The notes under the pieces: generated by a model
Told to the model about the DNA's origin: nothing
Seen by the model: the letters and a program-made list of their open reading frames with translations, nothing else
Databases searched by the model: none
Translations under genes and position numbers: made by a program
Part shown: in pieces, positions 7,175 to 15,463 of the stretch
Layout: every line of letters begins with the position of its first letter
Numbering within the stretch: the first letter of the stretch is position 1
Assembly: GCF_026241755.1 (NCBI RefSeq)
Contig: NZ_JAPJDA010000001.1
Span: forward strand, 1-64,000
From: Salinimicrobium profundisediminis
GTDB lineage: Bacteria; Bacteroidota; Bacteroidia; Flavobacteriales; Flavobacteriaceae
Direction of reading: 5' to 3'
DNA length: 64,000 bases

Positions 7175-9265
7175 ATGTCAGCTAATAAAACAGACAGAGT
7201 AGATTTTCTTGACAAGGCAACCGAAATAATCGTAAAGAATGTTTCTAACGAGCGTTTTGGAGTCTCTGAACTGGCGGAAGAATTACATATAAGCCGCTCT
7301 AATTTGCTAAGAAAAATAAAGTCGGCTACAAATTTATCTGCAAGTCAGTTCATTCGTAAGGTACGGCTAGAAATGGCTATGGATATGCTGAAGGACACCT
7401 CCCTGACGGTTTCGGAGATTTCGTATAAAGTTGGTTTTGGCAGTTCCTCATATTTTATCAAGTGTTTTAGGGAACAATATGGCTATCCACCCGGAGAAGC
7501 AGGAAAACAAGAAGCGGGAACACCGAAACCCGAAGAACAAGTGGAGGAAGCTTTCGAAACTTCAGCCAGAAAGTCCCGGTTATTTTCCAACCCCATTCTG
7601 ATACTTGCAATTTCAGCTTTAGTTGTTGCAGCTATTTCCTTCCTGATTTTTTATGACCGGCCCCTGGAGCAAGAGCTGAACTTGCAGCCAGAAAAATCTA
7701 TTGCAGTTTTGCCATTCAAGAATGAGAGCAGTGATTCTTCAAACCTGTACTTTGTTAACGGGCTGATGGAATCTACATTGAACAATCTGCAAAAGATCAA
7801 AAACCTGCGGGTACTTAGTAGATCTTCTGTTGAAAAATACAGGAACAGTGTCAAGACAATTCCCGAAATAGCCCAGGAACTTAATGTGAGCTATCTGGTT
7901 GAAGGAAGCGGGCAAAAAGTTGGCGATCAGGTTTTACTAAATATTCAGCTCATTGATGCTTCCGGGGACAAACATCTTTGGGCAGAGCAATATAACCGTG
8001 AAGTTGTAGATATATTTGCCATTCAAAACGAAGTAGCGACCAAAATTGCCAAATCTGTTAAAGCAATTGTTACCCCGGCCGAACTCAGGCAGATCCAAAA
8101 GCAGCCTACAGAAAACATGCTGGCATATGATTATTACCTTCAGGGGCTGGATCCTTTTTTATCCAGGACGAGGGAAGGTCTTGAAGAAGCAATTGATCTT
8201 TTTAAAAAGGCTATAGATGAAGATCAGGAGTTTGCCCTTGCTTATGCTAATGTTGCAATATCTTACTACCTGCTCGAAATGTTTCAAACCGAGAAACAGT
8301 ATACCGAAGAAATCAATAGTTACTCCGACAAAGCTTTGCTGTATGATTCTAAATCGGCTGAGAGTCTAACGGCAAAAGCCTTTTATTACATTCAAACCGG
8401 GGAATATACCCTAGCACTTCCATATCTTGAAAAAGCATTGGAGTATAACCCAAATTCCTCCCTTGCCATCCAGATGCTTGCTGACTTCTATTTTCGGTTA
8501 ACTCCAAATACTGAGAAATACCTGCAATATGCCTTAAGGGGCACTCAGATAGACGCGATGGGTAATGATTCCGTCACTAAAAGCTATGCGTATGTGCAGC
8601 TTAGTAATGCTCTTGTTTCAAGCGGATTCATAGATGAAGCCTTAAAATATACAAATATGTCCCTTGATTACAACCCAACAAATTATTATGCACCTCACTT
8701 AAAGGCATTTATACTTTTTGCTAAAGACGGAAATGTGAACCGCACTCAAAAACTCTTGAACAGGGAATGGAAAAAAGATACCACCCGTCTGGATATTTTA
8801 CAGGATCTAGCCAAAATGTTTTATTTGAAAGAAGATTATGATAGTGCTTATTATTATTTTCAAAAATTTGTTGAGGGTAGAGAAAAGAGAGGACTGGATA
8901 TTTATAAGCAGGAAGATGCTAAAATCGCAATGGTATATGAGAAGGTGGGGCAAAAAGAAGAAGCAAAAAAATATTTTAAATCCTTTTCAGAATATTGTGA
9001 AAAGGATCAGTCGGTTTACAGAAATGCAAATCTTGCTGTGAAATTTGCTTATGAAGGGAAAAAGGAAGAGGCAATAGAGCAGCTTAAAATATTTTCGGGT
9101 ACTGACAATTATCCCTATTGGTTTCTCATGATCGAACAGGATCCCTTATTTAAGAACTTAAAAAATAATCCGGAGTTTAAAATAACCGTGGCAAAGATCA
9201 AAAGGAGGTTTTGGAGGGAACATGAAAGAATGAGTTTAGCTCTTGAAAGTGGGGGGTTATTATAA
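7175..9265 (+). CDS. Membrane-spanning AraC-type regulator with TolB/FlgO-like and TPR sensor domains
   Basis: 696 residues. Residues about 15-108 form an AraC DNA-binding domain with two helix-turn-helix units (VSELAEELHISRSNLLRKIK; VSEISYKVGFGSSSYFIKCF). A charged linker precedes one transmembrane helix (about 139-160). The exported side begins with an adenylate-cyclase/FlgO-like domain (EKSIAVLPFKNES to about 300), followed by roughly ten TPR-like helical repeats to the C-terminus. This is a one-component architecture: sensing outside, DNA binding inside, with no kinase. It is divergent from the ankyrin-to-amidohydrolase cluster, which is its most likely target. The extracytoplasmic ligand is unknown. 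Confidence 0.85.
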   Translation: MSANKTDRVDFLDKATEIIVKNVSNERFGVSELAEELHISRSNLLRKIKSATNLSASQFIRKVRLEMAMDMLKDTSLTVSEISYKVGFGSSSYFIKCFREQYGYPPGEAGKQEAGTPKPEEQVEEAFETSARKSRLFSNPILILAISALVVAAISFLIFYDRPLEQELNLQPEKSIAVLPFKNESSDSSNLYFVNGLMESTLNNLQKIKNLRVLSRSSVEKYRNSVKTIPEIAQELNVSYLVEGSGQKVGDQVLLNIQLIDASGDKHLWAEQYNREVVDIFAIQNEVATKIAKSVKAIVTPAELRQIQKQPTENMLAYDYYLQGLDPFLSRTREGLEEAIDLFKKAIDEDQEFALAYANVAISYYLLEMFQTEKQYTEEINSYSDKALLYDSKSAESLTAKAFYYIQTGEYTLALPYLEKALEYNPNSSLAIQMLADFYFRLTPNTEKYLQYALRGTQIDAMGNDSVTKSYAYVQLSNALVSSGFIDEALKYTNMSLDYNPTNYYAPHLKAFILFAKDGNVNRTQKLLNREWKKDTTRLDILQDLAKMFYLKEDYDSAYYYFQKFVEGREKRGLDIYKQEDAKIAMVYEKVGQKEEAKKYFKSFSEYCEKDQSVYRNANLAVKFAYEGKKEEAIEQLKIFSGTDNYPYWFLMIEQDPLFKNLKNNPEFKITVAKIKRRFWREHERMSLALESGGLL

Positions 9266-9388
9266 TTCCCAGTATAGAAAATATAATGAAATTCATCCTG
9301 AAATCTCTACAGCAGTGAACGGAGTAAATTTATTCTATTATAACTCAAGGGTATGACCATCTGGAGCCGTCAAAAATTTACTACACAG

Positions 9389-9417
9389 AAAAAGCCGGAA
9401 ATGATCCGGCTTTTTTA
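9389..9417. terminator. Bidirectional intrinsic terminator
   Basis: AAAAGCCGG and CCGGCTTTT form a 9-bp stem around AAATGAT, with A and T runs on both sides. It is 124 bases after the regulator gene on the plus strand. On the minus strand it is only about 12 bases after the stop of the RadC-like remnant, to which it probably once belonged. Confidence 0.75.
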
Positions 9418-9428
9418 ATATTCGGTTC

Positions 9429-9510
9429 TTATAAGAGTCCTTCATCAGCAAATGAAAAGTACTTGCCTTCCGGAGTAATAATCAAGTGGCCAGGAGCTTT
9501 ATATCGAGGT
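9429..9510 (-). pseudogene. radC: C-terminal remnant of a RadC-like (JAB/MPN domain) protein
   Basis: Minus-strand codons ending at TAA (9431-9429) encode HLIITPEGKYFSFADEGLL, the usual C-terminus of RadC-family proteins (LLDHLIIT...YSFADEGLL). Upstream, codons for DIKLL (about 9505-9491) are recognisable but one base out of frame. The expected Asp-His junction has five bases instead of six. No JAMM metal-binding motif or other RadC part is visible further upstream. This is therefore a decayed fragment. RadC genes in Bacteroidota are frequent passengers of mobile regions, and this scrap marks the right edge of the accessory block. Confidence 0.65.
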
Positions 9511-9738
9511 CACTAAATAAAATCCCAATAAGCTCATTATAAAGCTGTTGTGGTTTTTTGTTTTCACACTATCTCCAGATCTACAATTACAATCCGGAAT
9601 AACTTATATTCTTCTTTCCTTCTGAACAGGTCATTTCACCCTCTCTTTACAGAAATATGAAATCCTCTTCATCTGTCGTTATATTTTATTTATCTGATGT
9701 TTTTTTAACAGAACTAAATAGTACATTTGATCGTGAAA
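9511..9738. other. Gene-free stretch
   Basis: AT-rich sequence between the RadC scrap and the next small gene. The frames that would continue RadC upstream are not convincing. No hairpin with a T run and no promoter of the TTG-19-TAnnTTTG type was found. Confidence 0.3.
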
Positions 9739-10095
9739 ATGATCAAAACCCTGTTTATCGTCAACCATAGGATTTTCCTGCTCCTGCTGCTTTTAAGTAG
9801 TAGTAACAGCCTTTTTTCTGCCAATTGGGAAGATCTTATTCCGGAGGAAAAAAACATTCCGCAGGAAGTTTTAGAAGACTCTTTTGAAGAACAGGTAGAC
9901 GATCTTTTTGAGTCAATCCTGCCAAACCATAAGAACCCGGTTTTTGTAATTGTAGGGTTTGGAGTTGCTGAAGATTTTGATGCCCGCATTCACAATCACA
10001 CTGTAACCTCCCTAAGTTATATTAAACGCTCCCGCTATATTTTTCCGGGACTGGGTCTCAAAAAGGTCATTTTTCCTTTCCATGTTTTTCTTTAA
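9739..10095 (+). CDS. Small exported hypothetical protein
   Basis: 118 residues from ATG 9739; an in-frame TTG lies 12 bases earlier. Residues 8-28 are a strong signal peptide (FLLLLLLSSSNSLFSA), followed by an acidic stretch (WEDLIPEEKNIPQEVLEDSFEEQVDDLFESILP). A moderately hydrophobic C-terminal half follows, containing FVIVGFGVAEDFDARIHNHT. The acidic patch and the ending FPFHVFL give it the look of a conserved flavobacterial family, but I do not recognise it. It stands alone, about 100 bases before the next gene. Confidence 0.55.
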   Translation: MIKTLFIVNHRIFLLLLLLSSSNSLFSANWEDLIPEEKNIPQEVLEDSFEEQVDDLFESILPNHKNPVFVIVGFGVAEDFDARIHNHTVTSLSYIKRSRYIFPGLGLKKVIFPFHVFL

Positions 10096-10196
10096 AATTT
10101 AAGCTTCAGTTTTACGGAAGGAAACCTTCCACCTTTACAGTGTTACCAACCGGCAGACACTCTAAATCAATACCTGAATTTTAAAAAATAAAGAAA

Positions 10197-10700
10197 ATGA
10201 AACTAGATATCATCATTGTAGATCTTGCCCTTGTGGCAGCAATTTTTGTCCCTTACCTCCTATTTATATTGATTGGAAGAAAGGAAGTAAAAAAACTAAA
10301 GGATAAATTTTCCGAAGAGGCGAAAAGACATCAGTTAAGCTTCGACGAAAAAACTCTATGGAATAACAACATCATGGGGCTGGATAGAAAAAGTGCTAAA
10401 ATCCTGTTCGTTCAAAAAAGGAAATCAGGAATATTGGCAGAAATTATAAATCTCAGGGAAGTCACAAAATCTGAAGTTCTTAAACATGTGCAGACCGTAA
10501 AAGTCGACCAACGGACAGAAGATATCCTACAAAAGCTTGAACTGAGATTACAATTTCATAATGGCTGTGAACAGATTTTAGGCCTCTACGACTGTGAAGA
10601 AAGTTACGCGCAGGACTATGAACTAAAAAATGCGGAGAAATGGAATGCAATCATTAATTCGATCGTCGTCTTTCGTCCAACAATTAATTCTGCTGCATAA
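10197..10700 (+). CDS. Hypothetical membrane-anchored protein
   Basis: 167 residues. One N-terminal transmembrane helix (about 5-27, IVDLALVAAIFVPYLLFILIG) is followed by a basic, soluble domain facing the cytoplasm. This has alternating strands and ends in a predicted helix (NAEKWNAIINSIVVF). The pattern of short strands with a closing helix is compatible with a PH-like fold, but that is only an impression. A strong terminator follows the stop, so it is probably a single-gene unit. Confidence 0.6.
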   Translation: MKLDIIIVDLALVAAIFVPYLLFILIGRKEVKKLKDKFSEEAKRHQLSFDEKTLWNNNIMGLDRKSAKILFVQKRKSGILAEIINLREVTKSEVLKHVQTVKVDQRTEDILQKLELRLQFHNGCEQILGLYDCEESYAQDYELKNAEKWNAIINSIVVFRPTINSAA

Positions 10701-10708
10701 CGCATTCA

Positions 10709-10746
10709 GGAGAAGAGAACTTTTGAGAAGGTTCTCTTCTCTTTTT
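10709..10746 (+). terminator. Intrinsic terminator
   Basis: AGAAGAGAAC pairs with GTTCTCTTCT (10 bp) around TTTTGAGAAG, followed by CTTTTT. It sits just after the hypothetical membrane protein gene and 37 bases before the exchanger gene. Confidence 0.85.
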
Positions 10747-10782
10747 GCTAACTTTTAGGAGCTAACTTAATTTTAAATATTA

Positions 10783-11739
10783 ATGATACTACAGTTTTTA
10801 TTATTGATTGCCGGACTTCTGTTACTGATCAAAGGCGCCGACTGGCTTGTGGAAAACTCTTCTGCCTTTGCCCGCAAAAAAAATGTTTCTGATCTTGCCG
10901 TAGGCCTCACCATTGTTGCTTTTGGCACCTCGGCACCCGAACTTGTGGTGAACGTGGTTGCAGCGTATCAGGGTCATGATGATATTGTGTTTGGCAATGT
11001 GATAGGAAGCAACAACTTCAACCTCTTTTTTATACTTGGGGTAGCAGGACTCATTTCCCCATTGCTGGTACAACAGACCACAGTTTGGAAAGAGATCCCA
11101 ATTTCGCTTTTGGCTGCAGTCGTCCTTTATTTCCTGGTCAATAACTTCTTTTTGGATACTGAAGGAATTTTAGGAAGAGGCGATGCTTTTATCCTCATCC
11201 TGTTCTTTCTGGCCTTCCTTTACTATGTATATACCCAGTTAAAGGATGTACCTTCAACTTCACCTGCAGCGGTAAAAGAGATCTCCAATACCAGGATCTT
11301 TGGTTTTATTGCTCTTGGACTTGCGGGGCTTATTATTGGAGGAAGACTTGTAGTAGAAAATGCCATGGATATCGCCTCAAGCCTGGGAGTGAGTGAAAAG
11401 ATAATCGGGATCACCATAGTTGCTGCCGGAACTTCTTTACCCGAACTCGCCACTTCAGTAATTGCAGCCTTTAAAAAGAATAATGATATAGCTGTAGGGA
11501 ACATCGTGGGTTCAAACATCTTTAATATTTTCTTCATTTTAGGCTTAAGTGCCCTGGTTAAACCTATTGGGTACGATATAGTTTTCAACACAGATCTTTA
11601 CCTGCTGTTTGGCGGTACTATTCTGCTGTTCCTGTTCATGTTCCTGGGCGGTAAAAGAAAACTCGAAAGATGGGAAGCCGGGGTTTTGCTGCTGTTGTAC
11701 CTCGCCTACACTACTTACCTGGTACTTAACGAGCTGTAG
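10783..11739 (+). CDS. Calcium/sodium antiporter (CaCA family, YrbG-like)
   Basis: 318 residues with about ten membrane helices. The two inverted alpha-repeats of the Ca2+/cation antiporter superfamily are clear. Repeat 1 has GLTIVAFGTSAPELVV (41-56) and GNVIGSNNFN (71-80). Repeat 2 has GITIVAAGTSLPELAT and GNIVGSNIFN. The GTSxPE glutamates bind the cations. Length matches E. coli YrbG and archaeal NCX proteins, and no regulatory cytoplasmic loop is present. It exchanges cytoplasmic Ca2+ for Na+ or H+ at the inner membrane. It lies 30 bases before the dicarboxylate symporter start, so the pair may share a transcript. Confidence 0.92.
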   Translation: MILQFLLLIAGLLLLIKGADWLVENSSAFARKKNVSDLAVGLTIVAFGTSAPELVVNVVAAYQGHDDIVFGNVIGSNNFNLFFILGVAGLISPLLVQQTTVWKEIPISLLAAVVLYFLVNNFFLDTEGILGRGDAFILILFFLAFLYYVYTQLKDVPSTSPAAVKEISNTRIFGFIALGLAGLIIGGRLVVENAMDIASSLGVSEKIIGITIVAAGTSLPELATSVIAAFKKNNDIAVGNIVGSNIFNIFFILGLSALVKPIGYDIVFNTDLYLLFGGTILLFLFMFLGGKRKLERWEAGVLLLLYLAYTTYLVLNEL

Positions 11740-11769
11740 ATCTTTAGCACTAAAAATTAATTATTGAAT

Positions 11770-13071
11770 ATGAAGAAAAAGAAAATGCCAATGCACTGGA
11801 AGATCCTTATTGGGATGAGCCTGGGCGTTATTGCCGGCCTGGTTTTATCACAGTTCAACTGGGGGCCTTCTTTTGTGCGGGATTGGATAAAACCTTTTGG
11901 AAACATCTTCATTAACGCACTTAAACTTATTGCCGTACCGCTTATCCTCGCCTCTTTGATCAAGGGAGTATCTGATCTTAAAGATCTCACTAACCTCTCA
12001 AAAATGGGCTTTCGCACGGTCTTTACTTTTATTCTAACCACTGTCACCGCAGTAAGTATTGGCCTGTTACTGGTCAATCTTATCAAACCTGGGGCTTCAA
12101 TTTCTTCGGAAACAAGAACAGATCTTTTGTCCAGCTATGAAACTGAAGCCACCTCAAACATTAATAAGGCTTTTGCACAGCAGGAAACAGGGCCTTTGCA
12201 GGGATTGGTAGATATAGTTCCTGAAAATTTTATGGCTGCCGCCGCCGATAACCGAAACATGCTGCAGGTGATCTTTTTTGCACTTTTTATTGGTGTTGGC
12301 CTTATCCTTATTCCCACAGAAGCGGCAAAACCTGTCAAGGATTTTTTCGATGGATTTAATGAGGTCATTTTAAAGATGATCGATATTATCATGCTCGCGG
12401 CACCATACGGAGTATTTGCACTGCTGGCAGCATTGATTATAGATTCTCCCAGTACCGACCTTTTTGCCGCACTGGGAATGTACGCTCTAACGGTAGTTTT
12501 GGGCCTCATACTTATGGTGGGCGTGTATGGACTCATAGTCTACCTGTTTACCAAAAGATCTCCTTTAGCTTTTTACAGGGGAATTGCCCCTGCTCAGCTT
12601 CTGGCATTTTCTACCAGTTCAAGCGCAGCCACACTTCCGGTTACTATGGAAAGGGTGATAGATTATCTGGGAGTGCCAAAGGAAGTAGCAAGTTTTGTGC
12701 TTCCTGTAGGCGCCACAATAAATATGGATGGTACCAGCCTTTACCAGGCGGTGGCGGCAGTTTTTATCGCCCAGGCCTTTGGTCTTGACCTTTCCCTGGC
12801 TACACAGCTGGGAATAATTGCAACTGCCACCCTCGCCTCCATAGGATCGGCTGCTGTTCCGGGTGCCGGAATGGTGATGTTGGTGATAGTACTCGCACAG
12901 GCGGGAATCCCCGAAGCCGGACTTGCCCTCATCTTTGGAGTAGACCGCCCACTCGATATGTGCAGAACAGTGGTGAACGTTTCGGGAGATGCGGCTGTTT
13001 CCTGTGTCGTCGCACAATCTATTACTAAACCCGTTGAGTCTATCAAAGTTGTACCAAAATTTAACCCTTAG
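11770..13071 (+). CDS. Dicarboxylate/amino acid:cation symporter (DAACS family)
   Basis: 433 residues from ATG 11770; an in-frame TTG six bases earlier is less likely. The hallmarks of the glutamate transporter family are present: the Ser-rich re-entrant loop FSTSSSAATLPVTM, the substrate and Na+-binding GATINMDGTSLYQA in TM7, and GVDRPLDMCRTVVNVSGDA in TM8. It imports C4-dicarboxylates or acidic amino acids with Na+ or H+. The arginine in TM8 (DMCRTVVN) fits acidic substrates. Its partner gene upstream is a Na+-linked exchanger. It converges with the AI-2E-family gene 16 bases downstream. Confidence 0.92.
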   Translation: MKKKKMPMHWKILIGMSLGVIAGLVLSQFNWGPSFVRDWIKPFGNIFINALKLIAVPLILASLIKGVSDLKDLTNLSKMGFRTVFTFILTTVTAVSIGLLLVNLIKPGASISSETRTDLLSSYETEATSNINKAFAQQETGPLQGLVDIVPENFMAAAADNRNMLQVIFFALFIGVGLILIPTEAAKPVKDFFDGFNEVILKMIDIIMLAAPYGVFALLAALIIDSPSTDLFAALGMYALTVVLGLILMVGVYGLIVYLFTKRSPLAFYRGIAPAQLLAFSTSSSAATLPVTMERVIDYLGVPKEVASFVLPVGATINMDGTSLYQAVAAVFIAQAFGLDLSLATQLGIIATATLASIGSAAVPGAGMVMLVIVLAQAGIPEAGLALIFGVDRPLDMCRTVVNVSGDAAVSCVVAQSITKPVESIKVVPKFNP

Positions 13072-13087
13072 ATTATTTGCCGGGGAT

Positions 13088-14149
13088 TCAGTCTTGCTGC
13101 TGCTTACTGAACAAAAAGCCCAGGGGTTTTAAGATGCCTACATGATTAAAAATGACTGTGACCATAGCCATTACGGGAATAGCCAGCACCATTCCTACCA
13201 GGCCCCAGATTGCTCCTCCAAGAATAACAAACACAATAACAAAGAATGGGTGCAGCCCAACTTTATCCCCAACCACATAAGGCTGGAGCACGTAACTTTC
13301 CAGGAATTGAGAAACCGTAAAGGTAACCACGATTCCCCAGAGTACGTCAATATTTCCCGAAGTAAGATATCCAAAAACCATAGCCATGGCAAAACCTATT
13401 ATATTGCCAACCCACGGAATGAGAGTGAGCACTGAAGCAATAACACCTACCAGCAGGTAGTTATGCACACCCGACAATCCGAGGCCCACAGAGTACAACA
13501 CCGCCAGGATAGCCATCAATATCAACCTGCCTATAAGGTAATCCTGGACCCTTCTTGCAGAAGACTCCAATATCTTTCTGGCCTTTATTCTCTTTTGCCC
13601 TTCAAAGTATAAAAGTATAAACTCAATAAAATGCCTCCGGTAATAAAGAAGAAAGAACATATAAATAAAGGTAATGAGGTAAGTTCCCATAAAGTTGAGG
13701 GAAGACCTTAAAAAAGACAGCGCTTTAGCCGCTTCTACCATCTGGTCTTCAAAAAATGGTAAAGAGCCGGCTGAATAATAATCCTGAAGAGAAGTCTTAT
13801 TAAGGGGAGTATGCTCAAACAGGAAGCTCTTAAAACTTTCAATCTCGGGCGCCATTGCCTGCTTTATTACGGGCCACTCATTAAAAAAACCCTGTACCTG
13901 CATAGAACAGAGAACTAAAAAACCCAGCGAAAAAATGAAGATAAGCAGGGTACCAAGCATAGAAGAAACTCCTCTATGGTGAATTATTTGTTCCAATTTC
14001 CGGGTGGCAGGAAGTACCACTAATGCCAGCACCAAAGCAAGAATAAGAGGAGCCAGAAAACCCTTCGCAGCTGCCAGTCCCAAAAAAAAGAAGTAGAGCC
14101 CTAACACGAGCATAAATACTTTCATCCCAATCCTAAACCCTCTACTCAT
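13088..14149 (-). CDS. AI-2E family transporter (PerM/YdiK-like)
   Basis: 353 residues with about eight hydrophobic segments and the C-terminal family signature: LTLIPWVGNIIGFAMAM, then SYVLQPYVVGDKVGLHPFFV and GLVGMVLAIPVMAM. A soluble central stretch (about 85-140) separates the first membrane pair from the rest, as is usual. Members include AI-2 exporter TqsA and Na+/H+ antiporter-like proteins. Quorum-sensing transport cannot be assumed here. It is transcribed toward the symporter gene and has no obvious partner. Confidence 0.88.
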   Translation of the reverse strand: MSRGFRIGMKVFMLVLGLYFFFLGLAAAKGFLAPLILALVLALVVLPATRKLEQIIHHRGVSSMLGTLLIFIFSLGFLVLCSMQVQGFFNEWPVIKQAMAPEIESFKSFLFEHTPLNKTSLQDYYSAGSLPFFEDQMVEAAKALSFLRSSLNFMGTYLITFIYMFFLLYYRRHFIEFILLYFEGQKRIKARKILESSARRVQDYLIGRLILMAILAVLYSVGLGLSGVHNYLLVGVIASVLTLIPWVGNIIGFAMAMVFGYLTSGNIDVLWGIVVTFTVSQFLESYVLQPYVVGDKVGLHPFFVIVFVILGGAIWGLVGMVLAIPVMAMVTVIFNHVGILKPLGFLFSKQQQD

Positions 14150-14321
14150 AAAATCTAATTTTTAGTCTGCTCCTTTTCGTTTTTCTTGAAAATCTATCCC
14201 TCTTTTAGCATCCGCTCCCAACCGTACTATAATTTAAAAAACTGTTACTAGTGAAGCTAAGCTAGAAAAGGATTTGCGTTATAATCATGATTTTACATTT
14301 TATTAACTACTTAAATATCAT

Positions 14322-14414
14322 TTAATTAAAGAACAAATCATCGCCCCCGCCTCTGCCTGTTAATTGAATATTATTTTCCCCTAATTCTTTCTTAAACTTC
14401 TTGCAATCGGCCAT
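14322..14414 (-). CDS. Candidate 30-residue small protein (uncertain)
   Basis: The 375-base gap between the AI-2E gene and the next plus-strand gene holds one suggestive short frame. It has ATG (14414-14412), 30 codons and TAA (14324-14322). The peptide starts MADCKKFKKELGENN and ends GRGGGDDLFFN, a charged, non-repetitive composition unlike random AT-rich sequence. No convincing promoter or ribosome-binding site was found. It may be noise; the rest of the gap (14150-14321 and 14415-14524) holds nothing I recognise. Confidence 0.25.
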   Translation of the reverse strand: MADCKKFKKELGENNIQLTGRGGGDDLFFN

Positions 14415-14524
14415 TGTAGCGGGTAAATTTAAACGGAAATGAATTTTTAACCCCCAGGAATTTTATTCAGAAACACCTTTTTTGAATGGTAAAACAGGGA
14501 ATGACCGAATGAGAATTGAACACA

Positions 14525-14821
14525 ATGGAAGTAAAGATTAAAGAGCTTGAACAAGTAAGAACTGAGGTTGAGAAGCTTCAGGCCGGTGATGAGAACTTCA
14601 CCAATAAACTCATGCAGCTTCTCGACAAAACCACCAGCCAATTAAGTGAAGTTGATGACCAGCAGGAGATCAACTGGACAGCTAAAAGTTTCGATATTCT
14701 TATGGACATCAGGAACCAGAAAGTTCAGGAAAATGAGACCGATCAAAAAGATCTTGCCCTTACTTATTTAAAAGAAGCCCTTGATTCGGTGATCATTCGG
14801 GAGAAAAACTACCTGAAATAG
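14525..14821 (+). CDS. Small coiled-coil hypothetical protein
   Basis: 98 residues from ATG 14525 (a TTG start nine bases earlier is possible). The sequence is almost wholly helical and charged (KIKELEQVRTEVEKLQAGDE; LMQLLDKTTSQLSEVDDQQ), with heptad-like leucine spacing and no signal peptide. It is probably a cytoplasmic coiled-coil. It is followed at 84 bases by an exported helical protein on the same strand; the gap contains CAAAATGTCATTTTG, a short form of the dispersed palindrome. Confidence 0.5.
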   Translation: MEVKIKELEQVRTEVEKLQAGDENFTNKLMQLLDKTTSQLSEVDDQQEINWTAKSFDILMDIRNQKVQENETDQKDLALTYLKEALDSVIIREKNYLK

Positions 14822-14904
14822 CCCAGCTTAAAAGTTCCTTGAAAAATGCTGCAAAATGTCATTTTGAAGAAGTATTTCAGTAAAAAAATAAAATCATACA
14901 GATC

Positions 14905-15303
14905 ATGAAACATATAAAAATCCTCCGGCTGGTATTAAGCCTCAGCTTTATTGTAATCTTCAGTAGTTTAGCTACTGCACAGGACCTTACTCAGAATTCA
15001 AATAACCCGCAATTGGAAATGGCGGCAAAGGAGAGAGTGCAAAAATGGGAAAGAGAACTCTCTTTAAGGGCTAAGCAGGCTTTACTCATGGAAAAGAAAT
15101 TTGTGGAATTCGATATTAAACGCAAAAAACTGTGGAAGGACAATATTTCAGAAGAAGAAAGGCTTGACCGACTTAAAAACCTGAAGATACTGGAGACCCG
15201 GGAAGTAAGGGATATACTTACAAAACCACAATTTGATCGCTATTTACTCGTCCTTGAAGAAGAGGCCGAAAGCACCGCTCCACCCCAAGACGACGGAAAA
15301 TAA
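14905..15303 (+). CDS. Periplasmic helical protein, Spy/CpxP-like in style
   Basis: 132 residues with a signal peptide cleaved after ATAQ (about residue 26). The mature part is helical and highly charged: QKWERELSLRAKQALLMEKKF, then LTKPQFDRYLLVLEE near the C-terminus. The repeated length and the L-T-x-x-Q-like motif LTKPQ resemble the LTxxQ proteins that include the periplasmic chaperones Spy and CpxP. The match is by style only. A terminator of the CAAAAATG-core type follows the stop by about 65 bases. Confidence 0.6.
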   Translation: MKHIKILRLVLSLSFIVIFSSLATAQDLTQNSNNPQLEMAAKERVQKWERELSLRAKQALLMEKKFVEFDIKRKKLWKDNISEEERLDRLKNLKILETREVRDILTKPQFDRYLLVLEEEAESTAPPQDDGK

Positions 15304-15367
15304 TTTCTGAAGTTTACTTCGGAAAAAATCAGTTTTCAGTAATAAGACGGAGGAAAACAACAGCAGA

Positions 15368-15404
15368 CGGAGTCTCAAAAATGCCATTTTTGAGCCCTTT
15401 TTCT
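15368..15404 (+). terminator. Terminator containing the palindrome core
   Basis: GGAGTCTCAAAAATG and CATTTTTGAGCCC form a long stem centred on C at 15384, followed by TTTTTCTTTC. The inner 17 bases are CAAAAATGCCATTTTTG (15376-15392), one of several copies of the same core in the window. Confidence 0.8.
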
Positions 15405-15463
15405 TTCAGTAATAAATTTTCCTCTCACAACTTTCATCCTTAATTTTGAAGAAAACCCAGCTC

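Noticed and set aside
6961-7215. 84-codon minus-strand ORF between the ankyrin and regulator genes
   Set aside because: It starts inside the regulator's coding region, covers the 16-bp direct repeats, and its sequence is hydrophobic low-complexity without family features. It looks like an AT-rich chance frame.
9714-9989. 91-codon minus-strand ORF over the small exported protein gene
   Set aside because: The plus-strand frame has a clear signal peptide and acidic domain; the minus frame is Ser/Lys-rich and featureless.
11223-11591. 122-codon ORF antisense to the CaCA exchanger
   Set aside because: The plus strand encodes a complete, motif-rich exchanger. The antisense peptide mirrors it and has no features of its own. 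The same applies to antisense frames in the dicarboxylate symporter, btuF and btuC.
13088-14149. Quorum-sensing autoinducer-2 exporter
   Set aside because: The AI-2E family name covers transporters of several functions, and no luxS or other signalling gene is in the window.
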